Positions 1 to 8,392 of a DNA stretch of 64,000 nt are shown here, one piece after another. The number at the start of each line of letters is the position of its first letter. Positions within the stretch are counted from its first letter, which is position 1. Origin of the DNA: Streptomyces sp. BK208 (GTDB lineage Bacteria > Actinomycetota > Actinomycetes > Streptomycetales > Streptomycetaceae); contig NZ_SOAV01000007.1 of NCBI RefSeq assembly GCF_004364245.1, positions 124,001 through 188,000 of the forward strand, read 5' to 3'. The notes under the pieces are model-generated. The model was given only the letters and a program-made list of their open reading frames with translations, was not told where the DNA came from and searched no databases. Both the position numbers and the translations under genes were made by a program.

Positions 1-417
1 GACCGCCACGTCGAGGGCGTGCAGCGTCTCCTCCAGCGGGGTGTGCGGATCGTAGGCGTGCAGGTGCCACACGTCGACGTGGTCCGTGCCCAGGCGGGCC
101 AGGGAGGCGTCCAGCGCGGAGAGCAGATGGGCGCGCGAACCGTCGAAGCGGCGGTCGGGATCCGGAACGCTGCCGGCCTTCGTCGAGATCACCAGGTCCC
201 GGCGCGGCACCAGGCCCTCCATCAGCCGTCCGAGCAGGTACTCCGACTCGCCGTCGCCGTACACGTCCGCCGTGTCGACGAGGGTCCCGCCCGCTTCCCA
301 GAACGTCTTCAAGAGGTCCGCGGCGTCGTGCTCGTCCGTGTCCCGGCCCCAGGTCAGGGTGCCGAGACCGATGCGGGACACGCGCAGGCCGGTGCGGCCG
401 AGATGCCTCTGCTCCAT
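1..417 (-). CDS. Aldo/keto reductase, N-terminal part (runs off left edge)
   Basis: The first 139 codons of an NADPH-dependent aldo/keto reductase are present; the C-terminal part lies outside the window. The translation opens with the family's first strand (LGRTGLRVSRIGLGT, residues 6-20). It then shows the expected catalytic residues: Asp48 and Tyr53 in VDTADVYG, Lys80 in STKAG, and the His of the later DVWHLH motif. Such enzymes reduce aldehydes and ketones in the cytoplasm with a TIM-barrel fold; the substrate cannot be told from sequence. It is transcribed away from the LLM oxidoreductase gene, with 113 bp between them. The start is the ATG that directly precedes the conserved EQRHLGRTG opening. 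Family call is firm; specificity is unknown. Confidence 0.9.
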   Translation of the reverse strand, partial: MEQRHLGRTGLRVSRIGLGTLTWGRDTDEHDAADLLKTFWEAGGTLVDTADVYGDGESEYLLGRLMEGLVPRRDLVISTKAGSVPDPDRRFDGSRAHLLSALDASLARLGTDHVDVWHLHAYDPHTPLEETLHALDVAV

Positions 418-530
418 GAACGCCGACATTACTGGCCACGGCTTGCCCTGTGGGGGCCTGTGGACAACCGAATTCCGCGCGCTAAGGTCGGGGCACCAGC
501 CACGTTACTGATCGGTAAGGGGAATCGGCC

Positions 531-1586
531 ATGCAGCTCGGGATCAACCTCGGCTACTGGGGTGCCGGAATGGACGCGGACAACCTGGCCGTCGCCCAGG
601 AGGCCGACCGGCTCGGATACGCCGTGTGCTGGGCCGCCGAGGCCTACGGCTCCGACGCGGCCACCGTACTGACCTGGGTCGCCGCCCAGACCGAGCGCAT
701 CGACGTGGGCTCGGCCATCTTCCAGATCCCCGCCCGCCAGCCCGCGATGACCGCGATGACGGCCGCCACCCTGGACTCCCTCTCCAAGGGCCGCTTCCGC
801 CTCGGACTCGGCGTGTCGGGACCGCAGGTCTCCGAGGGCTGGTACGGCGTCAAGTTCGACAAGCCGCTCGCCCGCACCCGCGAGTACGTCGACATCGTGC
901 GCAAGGCGATGACCAGGGAGCGGCTCTCCTACGAGGGACAGCACTGGACGCTGCCGCTGCCCGGCGGCCCCGGCAAGCCGATCAAGCTGACCGTGCACCC
1001 GCAGCGCGAGCACATCCCGCTGTACATCGCCGCGATCGGCCCGAAGAACCTGGAGCAGACCGGCGAGATCGCCGACGGCGCCCTCCTCATCTTCCCCTCC
1101 GCCGAGCACCTGGAGGAGACCGCCGTCAAGCACCTGCGCGCCGGGCGCGAGAAGGCCGGCAAGACCCTCGACGGCTTCGACGTCTGCCCGACGGTGCCGC
1201 TCGCCCTCGGCGACGACAAGGACGTCACCGCCCTCGCCGACACCTTCCGCCCGTACACCGCGCTCTACGTCGGCGGCATGGGCAGCCGCAAGCAGAACTT
1301 CTACAACCAGCTCGCGGGGCGGATGGGCTACGAGCGGGAGGCCGCCGACATCCAGGACAAGTACCTGGCCGGCGACAAGGCGGGCGCCGCCGCGGCCGTG
1401 CCGCACGACCTGATCGACCAGACGACGCTGCTCGGCTCCGTCGACCGCATCGCCGACCGGATGAAGGCCTACGCCGCGGCCGGCGTCACCACCCTGACCC
1501 TCGCCCCCGCCGGCTTCACCCTGGACGAGCGGCTCGCCGCGCTGCGCGCCGGCACCGACGCCCTGGAGCGCGCCGGACTGGCGTAG
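531..1586 (+). CDS. LLM-class F420-dependent oxidoreductase
   Basis: This 351-aa protein is a luciferase-like monooxygenase-superfamily enzyme, a TIM-barrel redox enzyme that in actinobacteria usually uses coenzyme F420. The start MQLGINLGYWG, the motif DSLSKGRFRLGLGVSGPQV (~83-101) and the C-terminal GSVDRIADRMKAYAAAGVTTLTL stretch are typical of the group resembling Mycobacterium Rv3520c. The ATG is preceded by a purine-rich GGTAAGGGGAAT stretch. Length is normal. It is a single gene, divergent from the aldo/keto reductase and followed by a strong hairpin. The reaction and substrate are unknown. F420 rather than FMN use is inferred from family membership, not from a residue I can point to. 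Confidence 0.88.
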   Translation: MQLGINLGYWGAGMDADNLAVAQEADRLGYAVCWAAEAYGSDAATVLTWVAAQTERIDVGSAIFQIPARQPAMTAMTAATLDSLSKGRFRLGLGVSGPQVSEGWYGVKFDKPLARTREYVDIVRKAMTRERLSYEGQHWTLPLPGGPGKPIKLTVHPQREHIPLYIAAIGPKNLEQTGEIADGALLIFPSAEHLEETAVKHLRAGREKAGKTLDGFDVCPTVPLALGDDKDVTALADTFRPYTALYVGGMGSRKQNFYNQLAGRMGYEREAADIQDKYLAGDKAGAAAAVPHDLIDQTTLLGSVDRIADRMKAYAAAGVTTLTLAPAGFTLDERLAALRAGTDALERAGLA

Positions 1587-1606
1587 CGCCACGGGGAAAG
1601 TTCTGC

Positions 1607-1645
1607 GGCCGTGGTGGGGGCTCGGGGGTCTTCCCCGCCACGGCC
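1607..1645 (+). terminator. Intrinsic terminator after LLM oxidoreductase
   Basis: A 13-bp stem (GGCCGTGGTGGGG pairing with CCCCGCCACGGCC, one G-U) with a 13-base loop lies 20 bp after the stop codon of the upstream gene. There is no T run, as is common in Streptomyces. Confidence 0.7.
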
Positions 1646-1821
1646 GTCACGAGGAACAACGCGCCCGGGCGCGCGGGGTTACGCCCCCTCGTGCGCCCGG
1701 CGTCCTTCGTTCGGCGGAGTCCTCCGCCGCACCTGTTGCCGGGCACCCTCTCCCGCATTTGACTCGGCCTCGCGGAGTGTGCGGAACCCGCGGACCACGC
1801 AGCGGCAGAGAGGTGCCCCCG

Positions 1822-2610
1822 ATGCTTTCGGCGAAGAGCCTTTTCCAGGAGATCCTCGACAACGACGAGTCGTTCCGTCTCTTCTGCTCCATCGCGGCCA
1901 GCGGCGAGTCCCAGGGCGGCTGGGAGAACGCGCGCATCGCGGCGCTGGTGCCGGAGAGCGAACGCGCCCTCGCCCCCAAGATCACCCGGCACGGGGCGGA
2001 CGAGGACAAGCACGGCCGGATCTTCAACGCCCTGCTGAAGAAGCGCGGCCTCGAACCCGTCGAGGTTCCGCCGGACACCGACTACACGATGCTCCTGGAA
2101 CGCCACGGCATCGGCCTCGCCCACGACAAGCTCAAGGCCGACCGGCCCCTCACCGTGCGGGACGTCATCACCTACCTCGCCCACAGCAGGGTCACCGAGC
2201 AGCGTGCCGCCGAACAGATGGCGATGCTCGTGAAGTACTTCGCCGACCACCCCGACCTCGGCCGGGCGGTCCGGATGATCTCCGCCGACGAGGACAACCA
2301 CCTCGCCTACTCCCACGAGGAGCTGCTCCGTTTCGCCGCCGCCGGGCACGGCCCGTACATCCGGCGGACGCTGCGCGAGTGCGCGCACGCCGAGATCCGC
2401 GTCCACCGCGACGTCAGCCTCGCCGTGATGGCCCGCATGGGACGGCTGCTGGGCTGGTCGCGCGCCAGGTCGGCGCTGCTCGCGGCGGGCATCCACGCGA
2501 TGTACGCGGCCGAGCGGGCGGCCGGCTGGCGCCGCATGGTGACCCTGCGGACGCCCGAACGGCGCGACGCGCTCGGCGGACCCGCCACCGCCGCCCCCGA
2601 GATCGCCTGA
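1822..2610 (+). CDS. Ferritin-like diiron-domain protein
   Basis: The 262-aa product is all-helical with Glu/His motifs typical of a ferritin-like diiron carboxylate fold: GADEDKHGR near residue 70, RVTEQRAAEQM near 125 and SADEDNHLAYSHEE near 155. The spaced E/D-x-x-H pairs are the expected iron ligands. Its role could be oxygenation, iron handling or peroxide defence; nothing here decides. The ATG at 1822 is chosen because AGAGAGG sits just upstream and the family begins near MLSAKSLF; an upstream in-frame TTG at 1759 would add an Arg/Pro-rich stretch unlike the family. It converges with corA, with only 12 bp between the stop codons. Confidence 0.8.
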   Translation: MLSAKSLFQEILDNDESFRLFCSIAASGESQGGWENARIAALVPESERALAPKITRHGADEDKHGRIFNALLKKRGLEPVEVPPDTDYTMLLERHGIGLAHDKLKADRPLTVRDVITYLAHSRVTEQRAAEQMAMLVKYFADHPDLGRAVRMISADEDNHLAYSHEELLRFAAAGHGPYIRRTLRECAHAEIRVHRDVSLAVMARMGRLLGWSRARSALLAAGIHAMYAAERAAGWRRMVTLRTPERRDALGGPATAAPEIA

Positions 2611-2622
2611 GGGACCCGGGCC

Positions 2623-3627
2623 CTACAGCCAGCCGCGGCGCTTGAACTGCCGGTACAGCAGCACCTCCAGGACGGCCATCACCACGATCACCGCCGGGTA
2701 GCCCCACACCCAGTGCAACTCCGGCATGTGGTCGAAGTTCATGCCGTAGATCCCCGCGAGCATCGTGGGGACCGCCGCCATGGCCGCCCACGCCGAGATC
2801 TTCCGCATGTCGTCGTTCTGCCGGACACCGGTCTGCGCCAGATGCGCCGACAGGATGTCCGAGACCAGCCGGTCCAGGCTCTCCACCGACTCGTTCACGC
2901 GCGTGAGGTGGTCGCTCACGTCCCGGAAGAACGGCCGCGCCTTGTCGTTCACGAACGGCACCCCGCCGCCGTACGCCCCCGTACCGGACAGCCGGGACAG
3001 CGGCGGCGCGAGCGGGCCGGTCGCCCGGCGGAACTCCAGCACCTGCCGCTTGAAGTTGTAGATCCGCGACGCCGTGTGCCGGGAGCCGCCGCCGTCCGGC
3101 GAGAACACCTCCGCCTCCAGCTCCTCCAGGTCCGTCTGGAGCTCCACGGCCACGTCCAGGTAGTGGTCAACGGTCGCGTCCGCGATCGCGTACAGCACCG
3201 CCGTGGGGCCCTTGCCGAGGAGTTCCGGCTCGTGCTCCAGCCGCTGCCGCACCGCCTTCAGCGGAGCACCCTCGCCGTGCCGGACGACCACCGCGAAGCC
3301 GTCCCCCAGGAAGATCATGAGCTCGCCGCTGGAGACGGTGTCGCTGTCCGGCTCGTACACCACCGGCTTCAGGACCGCGAACAGCGAGTCGTCGTACACC
3401 TCCAGCTTGGGCCGCTGGTGCGCCTTGAGGGCGTCCTCCACGGCCAGCGGATGCAGCGCGAACTCCTGGCTGACCAGGTCGAACTCCTCCTCCGTCGGCT
3501 CGTGCAGCCCTATCCACACGAAGCCGCCGGCGTCCCGCGCCTCACCGAGCGCGTCGGAGAGGTCCTCGGGCCCGTCCGTGCGGTGCCCGTCCCGGTAGAT
3601 GGCACAGTCGACGATCACCGGACCCAT
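2623..3627 (-). CDS. corA: CorA-family magnesium/cobalt transporter
   Basis: This 334-aa membrane protein has the CorA layout: a large N-terminal cytoplasmic domain rich in acidic and helical sequence, then two C-terminal transmembrane segments. The signature G-M-N is present at residues 295-297 (YGMNFDHMPEL), at the end of the first membrane helix where it forms the pore selectivity filter. The second helix is followed by a basic tail (QFKRRGWL). CorA proteins form pentameric channels for Mg2+ (and Co2+). The gene is divergent from the phosphatase gene at 3680 with 52 bp between. Ion preference is inferred from the family. Confidence 0.93.
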   Translation of the reverse strand: MGPVIVDCAIYRDGHRTDGPEDLSDALGEARDAGGFVWIGLHEPTEEEFDLVSQEFALHPLAVEDALKAHQRPKLEVYDDSLFAVLKPVVYEPDSDTVSSGELMIFLGDGFAVVVRHGEGAPLKAVRQRLEHEPELLGKGPTAVLYAIADATVDHYLDVAVELQTDLEELEAEVFSPDGGGSRHTASRIYNFKRQVLEFRRATGPLAPPLSRLSGTGAYGGGVPFVNDKARPFFRDVSDHLTRVNESVESLDRLVSDILSAHLAQTGVRQNDDMRKISAWAAMAAVPTMLAGIYGMNFDHMPELHWVWGYPAVIVVMAVLEVLLYRQFKRRGWL

Positions 3628-3679
3628 TCTCCCCTCGCCCCGGCGCCCCTGCGCCGCGCCGTACGCCTACCCTGGCCGC

Positions 3680-4366
3680 ATGCCCACGCTGATCCTCGTT
3701 AGGCACGGACGTTCCACCGCCAACACCGAGGGGCTCCTCGCCGGCTGGACGCCCGGCGTCGCCCTCGACGAACGCGGCGCCCGGCAGGCCGCCGCACTGC
3801 CCGGGCGGCTCGCCGGCCTGCCGCTCTCCGAGATCGTCACCAGCCCGCTGCAGCGCTGCCAGGAGACCCTCCGGCCGCTGCTCGACGCCCGGCCCGAACT
3901 GCGGGCACACACCGACGAACGGATCGGGGAGTGCCACTACGGCGACTGGTCCGGCCGCAAGCTCGCCGAACTCAAGGACGAGCCCCTGATGGAGGTGGTG
4001 CAGACGCACCCCTCCGCGGCGGCCTTCCCCGGCGGCGAGTCGATGCGCGCCATGCAGACCCGCGCCGCCGAGGCGGTACGCGAGTGGAACGCGCGCGTGG
4101 AGCGCGACCACGGGCCCGACGCCGTCTACCTCATGTGCTCCCACGGCGACATCATCAAGTCCCTCGTCGCCGAGGCGCTCGGCCTCCACCTCGACCTGTT
4201 CCAGCGGATCTCCGTCGAGCCCTGCTCCGTCACCGCCATCCGCTACACCCGGCTGCGCCCGTACCTCGTCCGCCTCGGCGACACCGGCGACTTCGCCTCC
4301 CTGGCGCCGCGCGAGGAGCCGTCCGGTGACGAAGCCCCGGTCGGGGGTGGTGCGGGCGCACCGTGA
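3680..4366 (+). CDS. Histidine phosphatase, MSMEG_4193-type phosphomutase-like protein
   Basis: The 228-aa protein belongs to the histidine phosphatase superfamily: the catalytic LVRHGRS motif (Arg8-His9) is at the N-terminus and the second catalytic histidine is in MCSHGDI (His155). CHYGDW marks the usual acid-containing segment. The TIGRFAM-type family to which it appears to belong (MSMEG_4193) is described as a phosphomutase-like protein of unknown substrate that clusters with mshC in actinobacteria. The start is the ATG at 3680, because the family begins MPTLILVRHG; the earlier in-frame start at 3599 overlaps corA's promoter side. It is the first gene of a same-strand run to mshC. Substrate unknown. 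Confidence 0.88.
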   Translation: MPTLILVRHGRSTANTEGLLAGWTPGVALDERGARQAAALPGRLAGLPLSEIVTSPLQRCQETLRPLLDARPELRAHTDERIGECHYGDWSGRKLAELKDEPLMEVVQTHPSAAAFPGGESMRAMQTRAAEAVREWNARVERDHGPDAVYLMCSHGDIIKSLVAEALGLHLDLFQRISVEPCSVTAIRYTRLRPYLVRLGDTGDFASLAPREEPSGDEAPVGGGAGAP

Positions 4367-4451
4367 TCGTCCTCCGCAGTAGGGTGAACCGGTCGCGGCA
4401 GTGTCCCCGATCCCGATCTTCCGCTTTCCCCGACTCCCATGGAGACAGGAC

Positions 4452-5042
4452 GTGTCCCGTCAGGTGTTCCTCTACGACCAACCGGAACGTTTCGTGGCCG
4501 GTACGGTCGGGCTGCCCGGGCGCCGTACGTTCTTCCTCCAGGCCACCGCAGGCTCCCGGGTGACCAGCGTGGCCCTGGAGAAGACCCAGGTCGCTGCCCT
4601 CGCCGAGCGCATGGACGAGCTCCTGGACGAAGTCGTACGGCGCAGCGGCGGCAGCACCGTCGTCCCCGCCACCGCACCCACCGGGCCCGCCGACACGGCG
4701 CCGCTCGACACCCCCGTCGAGGAGGAGTTCCGGGTCGGCACCATGGCGCTGGCCTGGGACGGCGAGGACCAGCGCATGATCGTCGAGGCGCAGGCCCTCG
4801 TGGAGCTGGACGCCGAGTCCGAGGAGGACCTGGCCGAGGCCGAGGAGCGGCTCCTCCAGGACGAGGAGAACGGCCCGCCGATGCTCCGGGTCCGCCTCAC
4901 CGGCGCGCAGGCCAGGGCCTTCGCCAAGCGCGCCCTCGACGTCGTCAACGCCGGGCGGCCGCCGTGCCCGCTGTGCAGCCTCCCGCTCGACCCGGAAGGA
5001 CACGTATGTCCGCGCCAGAACGGATACCGCCGCGGAGCGTGA
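4452..5042 (+). CDS. DUF3090 family protein with C-terminal zinc-binding cysteines
   Basis: This 196-aa protein matches the DUF3090 family: it starts SRQVFLYDQPERFVAGTVG and contains TFFLQA near residue 33. The C-terminus carries CPLCSLPLDPEGHVC (Cys172, Cys175, His184, Cys186), which looks like a zinc-binding knuckle. No catalytic function is known for the family. The GTG start at 4452 has GGAG just upstream and matches the family start; the frame is also open from 4401. Its 3' end overlaps the next gene by 37 bp, suggesting translational coupling with the kinase-like SCO1664-family protein. Its presence beside mshC is conserved in actinobacteria as I recall. Confidence 0.85.
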   Translation: MSRQVFLYDQPERFVAGTVGLPGRRTFFLQATAGSRVTSVALEKTQVAALAERMDELLDEVVRRSGGSTVVPATAPTGPADTAPLDTPVEEEFRVGTMALAWDGEDQRMIVEAQALVELDAESEEDLAEAEERLLQDEENGPPMLRVRLTGAQARAFAKRALDVVNAGRPPCPLCSLPLDPEGHVCPRQNGYRRGA

Positions 5043-5836
5043 CCACCGACGCGGCGGCGGCCGAGCTGCTCGCCCAGGGCGAGCTGACCGTACGCGGACG
5101 CATCCCCGACGCGTCCAACGCGGCGCTGTACTGCACCGTGACCCACCAGGGGCACGAGGCGGCCTGCGTCTACAAGCCCGTCGCCGGCGAGCGTCCGCTG
5201 TGGGACTTCCCCGACGGCACCCTCGCCCAGCGGGAGGTCGCCGCGTACGCGGTGTCCGAGGCCACCGGCTGGGGCCTCGTCCCGCCCACCGTGCTGCGCG
5301 AGGGCCCGTACGGCGAGGGCATGGTCCAGCTGTGGATCGAGGCGGTGCCGGACACGGAGCTGCTCGCCCTGGTGGACCAGGAAGAAGCCGGCCCCGGCTG
5401 GAAGGGGATCGCCCTCGCCGAGGTCGGCGAGGGCCGCACCGCCCTGCTCGTGCACGCCGACGACGAACGGCTGCGCCGCCTAGCCGTCCTGGACGCCGTC
5501 ATCAACAACGCCGACCGAAAGGGCGGCCACCTGCTGCCCGCGGCGGGGGAGCGGCTCTACGGCATCGACCACGGGGTCACCTTCAACGCCGAGAACAAGC
5601 TCCGCACGCTGCTGTGGGGCTGGGCGGGCGAGCCGCTCACCGCGGAGGCGCTGGCGGTGCTCGACGCGCTCGGTCAGGCGCTGAAGGACGGCGGCGCCCT
5701 GGCCACCCGGCTCGCCGCGCTCATCACCGCCGCCGAGCTCGACGCCGCCCGCGCGCGGGTCGAGGCCCTGCTGGTGTCCGGCAAGCACCCCGAACCGAGC
5801 GGCGAGTGGCCGGCCATCCCCTGGCCGCCCGTGTAA
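5006..5836 (+). CDS. SCO1664-family protein, kinase-like fold
   Basis: The 276-aa product fits the actinobacterial 'SCO1664 family'. What is visible resembles a PI3/4-kinase or HipA-like kinase core: a Lys in VYKPVAGE (Lys57) that could hold ATP phosphates, a catalytic-loop-like INNADRKGGH (Asp170) and a DFG-like GIDHGVTF (Asp188). This suggests a protein or small-molecule kinase, but no substrate is known. The ATG at 5006 follows CCGGAAGGA and lies inside the 3' end of the DUF3090 gene, so the two are probably co-translated. mshC follows after 102 bp. The kinase reading is inference from motif order; family membership is firmer. Confidence 0.82.
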   Translation: MSAPERIPPRSVTTDAAAAELLAQGELTVRGRIPDASNAALYCTVTHQGHEAACVYKPVAGERPLWDFPDGTLAQREVAAYAVSEATGWGLVPPTVLREGPYGEGMVQLWIEAVPDTELLALVDQEEAGPGWKGIALAEVGEGRTALLVHADDERLRRLAVLDAVINNADRKGGHLLPAAGERLYGIDHGVTFNAENKLRTLLWGWAGEPLTAEALAVLDALGQALKDGGALATRLAALITAAELDAARARVEALLVSGKHPEPSGEWPAIPWPPV

Positions 5837-5938
5837 CCGCCCGAAGGCACACCGGCCGCTCCCGCGCAAGAACGCCTTACCGGCCATCCGGCCCGGTCCG
5901 GTTCGTGTACGGAACATCCGTCCGGTTAGGCTCATGAC

Positions 5939-7168
5939 ATGCATGCCTGGCCCGCTTCCGAGGTCCCCGCCCTGCCTGGTCAGGGCCGCGACCTGAGGAT
6001 CCACGACACCGCGACCGGCGGCCCGGTCACCCTCGACCCCGGTCCCGTCGCCCGTATCTACGTCTGCGGCATCACGCCGTACGACGCCACCCACATGGGG
6101 CACGCGGCGACCTACAACGCGTTCGACCTCGTGCAGCGCGTGTGGCTCGACACCAAGCGGCAGGTCCACTACGTCCAGAACGTCACCGACGTGGACGACC
6201 CGCTCCTGGAGCGGGCCGTGCGCGACGGGGTCGACTGGACCGCCCTCGCCGAGCAGGAGACCGCCCTGTTCCGCGAGGACATGACGGCACTGCGGATGCT
6301 GCCGCCGCAGCACTACATAGGTGCCGTCGAGGCCATACCGGGCATCGTCCCGCTCGTCGAGCGGCTCCGCGACGCCGGCGCGGCCTACGAGCTGGAGGGC
6401 GACACCTACTTCTCCGTCGAGGCGGACCCCCACTTCGGCAGCGTCTCCCACCTGGACGCGGCGGCGATGCGGCTGCTCTCCGCCGAGCGCGGCGGCGACC
6501 CCGACCGGCCCGGCAAGAAGAACCCGCTCGACCCGATGCTGTGGATGGCCGCCCGCGAGGGCGAGCCCAGCTGGGACGGCGGCACGCTCGGCCGCGGACG
6601 CCCCGGCTGGCACATCGAGTGCGTGGCCATCGCCCTCGACCACCTCGGCATGGGCTTCGACGTCCAGGGCGGCGGCTCCGACCTCGCCTTCCCGCACCAC
6701 GAGATGGGCGCCTCGCACGCCCAGGCCCTCACCGGCGAGTTCCCGATGGCCAAGGCGTACGTGCACGCCGGCATGGTCGGTCTCGACGGCGAGAAGATGT
6801 CCAAGTCCAAGGGAAACCTGGTCTTCGTCTCCCAGCTGCGCCGCGAGGGCGTCGACCCGGCCGCCATCCGGGTCACGCTCCTCGCCCACCACTACCGCTC
6901 CGACTGGGAGTGGACCGACAAGGTCCTCGAGGACGCCGTCGCCCGCCTCGACCGCTGGCGCGCCGCCGTCTCCCGCCCCGACGGCCCGCCCGCCGAGGCC
7001 CTCGTCGAGCAGATCCGCGAGGCCCTCGCGAACGACCTGGACTCCCCGGCCGCCCTCGACGCCGTCGACCGCTGGGCCGCACTCCAGCAGGAGACCGGCG
7101 GCACGGACACCGGCGCGCCGGGCGTGGTCTCCCGCGCGGTGGACGCCCTCCTGGGCGTGGCGCTGTAA
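5939..7168 (+). CDS. mshC: L-cysteine:1-D-myo-inosityl 2-amino-2-deoxy-alpha-D-glucopyranoside ligase (mycothiol ligase)
   Basis: MshC activates cysteine with ATP and joins it to GlcN-inositol, the third step of mycothiol synthesis in the cytoplasm. The 409-aa protein is a cysteinyl-tRNA synthetase relative. It has the HIGH-like region in GITPYDATHMGHA (~44-56), the zinc ligands Cys43, Cys228 and His254, and the KMSKS loop at 286-290. It is shorter than CysS because it lacks the C-terminal tRNA-binding part, and the N-terminal MHAWPASEVPALPGQG segment is typical of MshC. A strong hairpin follows the stop. It is the last gene of the phosphatase/DUF3090/kinase-like cluster. Confidence 0.96.
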   Translation: MHAWPASEVPALPGQGRDLRIHDTATGGPVTLDPGPVARIYVCGITPYDATHMGHAATYNAFDLVQRVWLDTKRQVHYVQNVTDVDDPLLERAVRDGVDWTALAEQETALFREDMTALRMLPPQHYIGAVEAIPGIVPLVERLRDAGAAYELEGDTYFSVEADPHFGSVSHLDAAAMRLLSAERGGDPDRPGKKNPLDPMLWMAAREGEPSWDGGTLGRGRPGWHIECVAIALDHLGMGFDVQGGGSDLAFPHHEMGASHAQALTGEFPMAKAYVHAGMVGLDGEKMSKSKGNLVFVSQLRREGVDPAAIRVTLLAHHYRSDWEWTDKVLEDAVARLDRWRAAVSRPDGPPAEALVEQIREALANDLDSPAALDAVDRWAALQQETGGTDTGAPGVVSRAVDALLGVAL

Positions 7169-7186
7169 GGCTGTCCCCACCGACCA

Positions 7187-7220
7187 CTGAGGGGCGCTCC
7201 CACCGGGAAGCGCCCCTCAG
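7187..7220 (+). terminator. Terminator after mshC
   Basis: CTGAGGGGCGCT pairs with AGCGCCCCTCAG around a short loop (12-bp core, extended by GGGA/CCC with one bulge), 18 bp after the mshC stop. It lies between converging mshC and the PAC2 gene and may serve both. Confidence 0.8.
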
Positions 7221-7234
7221 CACGTTTGCGGCTC

Positions 7235-8242
7235 TCAGTCCTCCGACGACTCCTCGTCGTCCCCGCCCGCCTTCGGCGGCTTCGGCGGCCGCGTCCGCCC
7301 ACCCGGGTTGTCCCGCAGGAACGGCGCCCCGGACGGTCCGTCGCCCCCGTCCGCCGTGGCATGCCCGCCGGGACTCCCGGGCCCGGGGCCACCAGGCCCC
7401 GCCCCGTCCCGCCGCCGCAGGTACCGCTCGAACTCCCGCGCGATCGCCTCGCCCGACGCCTCCGGCAGCTCCGCCGTGTCCCGGGCCTCCTCCAGCGACT
7501 GCACGTACTCGGCGACCTCGGTGTCCTCCGCGGCCAGCTGGTCCACGCCCACCTGCCAGGCACGCGCGTCCTCGGCCAGCTCGCCCAGCGGGACCCGCAC
7601 GCCGATCAGGTCCTCCAGCCGGTTCAGCAGGGCCAGCGTGGCCTTCGGGTTCGGCGGCTGCGACACGTAGTGCGGCACCGCCGCCCACAGCGACACGGCC
7701 GGCACCCCCGCGTGGGCGCACGCCTCCTGGAGGATGCCGACGATGCCCGTCGGCCCCTCGTACTTGGTCTCCTCCAGGTCCATGCGCCGGGCCAGGTCCG
7801 CGTCCGACGTGGTCCCGCTGATCGGGACCGGCCGGGTGTGCGGCGTGTCGCCCAGCAGGGCGCCCAGGACGACCACCAGCTCGACGCCCAGCTCGTGGGC
7901 GAAGCCGAGCAGCTCGTTGCAGAACGAGCGCCAGCGCATGGACGGTTCGATGCCCCGGACGAGCACCAGGTCGCGCGGCTTGTCACCGCCGACCCGGACC
8001 ACCGAGAGCCTGGTCGTCGGCCAGGTGACCTTGCGGACACCGTCCTCGATGAACACCGTGGGACGGTTGACCTGGAAGTCGTAGTAGTCCTCGGCGTCCA
8101 GCGCCGCGAACACCTCGCCCTTCCACTCCTTGTCGAGATGCGCGACCGCCGTGGAGGCGGCGTCACCGGCATCGTTCCAGCCCTCGAACGCGGCCACCAT
8201 GACCGGGTCGACCAGCTCGGGAACCCCCTCGAGCTCGATCAC
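7235..8242 (-). CDS. PAC2 family protein (proteasome-assembly-chaperone-like)
   Basis: This 335-aa protein carries the PAC2 fold: the N-terminal ELEGVPELVDPVMVAAFEGWNDAGDAAS and the central VLVRGIEPSMRWRSFC are typical of the actinobacterial members. The family is named after eukaryotic proteasome assembly chaperone 2, and actinobacterial homologues are found near proteasome or mycothiol genes, but their role is not established. The C-terminus is a low-complexity Gly/Pro/Asp tail (about residues 275-335). The GTG start at 8242 is supported by a near-perfect GGAAGGAGG; the frame is open further upstream to 8341 without support. It converges with mshC. Confidence 0.85.
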   Translation of the reverse strand: MIELEGVPELVDPVMVAAFEGWNDAGDAASTAVAHLDKEWKGEVFAALDAEDYYDFQVNRPTVFIEDGVRKVTWPTTRLSVVRVGGDKPRDLVLVRGIEPSMRWRSFCNELLGFAHELGVELVVVLGALLGDTPHTRPVPISGTTSDADLARRMDLEETKYEGPTGIVGILQEACAHAGVPAVSLWAAVPHYVSQPPNPKATLALLNRLEDLIGVRVPLGELAEDARAWQVGVDQLAAEDTEVAEYVQSLEEARDTAELPEASGEAIAREFERYLRRRDGAGPGGPGPGSPGGHATADGGDGPSGAPFLRDNPGGRTRPPKPPKAGGDDEESSED

Positions 8243-8318
8243 CCAGCGCCTCCTTCCGACGTGCCCTCGCGTACCCCCCAACCTTACGGCGTGCCGAGGG
8301 GCCGCCCGCAGCCCCTTC

Positions 8319-8351
8319 GTACGGGGCAGTGAACGGATCACTGCCCCGTAC
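8319..8351 (-). terminator. Terminator of the glycerol operon
   Basis: A perfect 13-bp inverted repeat (GTACGGGGCAGTG / CACTGCCCCGTAC) with a 7-base loop lies 41 bp after the glpD stop and before the PAC2 gene. Confidence 0.82.
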
Positions 8352-8392
8352 CCGGTGTGCGGACACCCACCGCCCGCCGTCGGAACGCGGGG

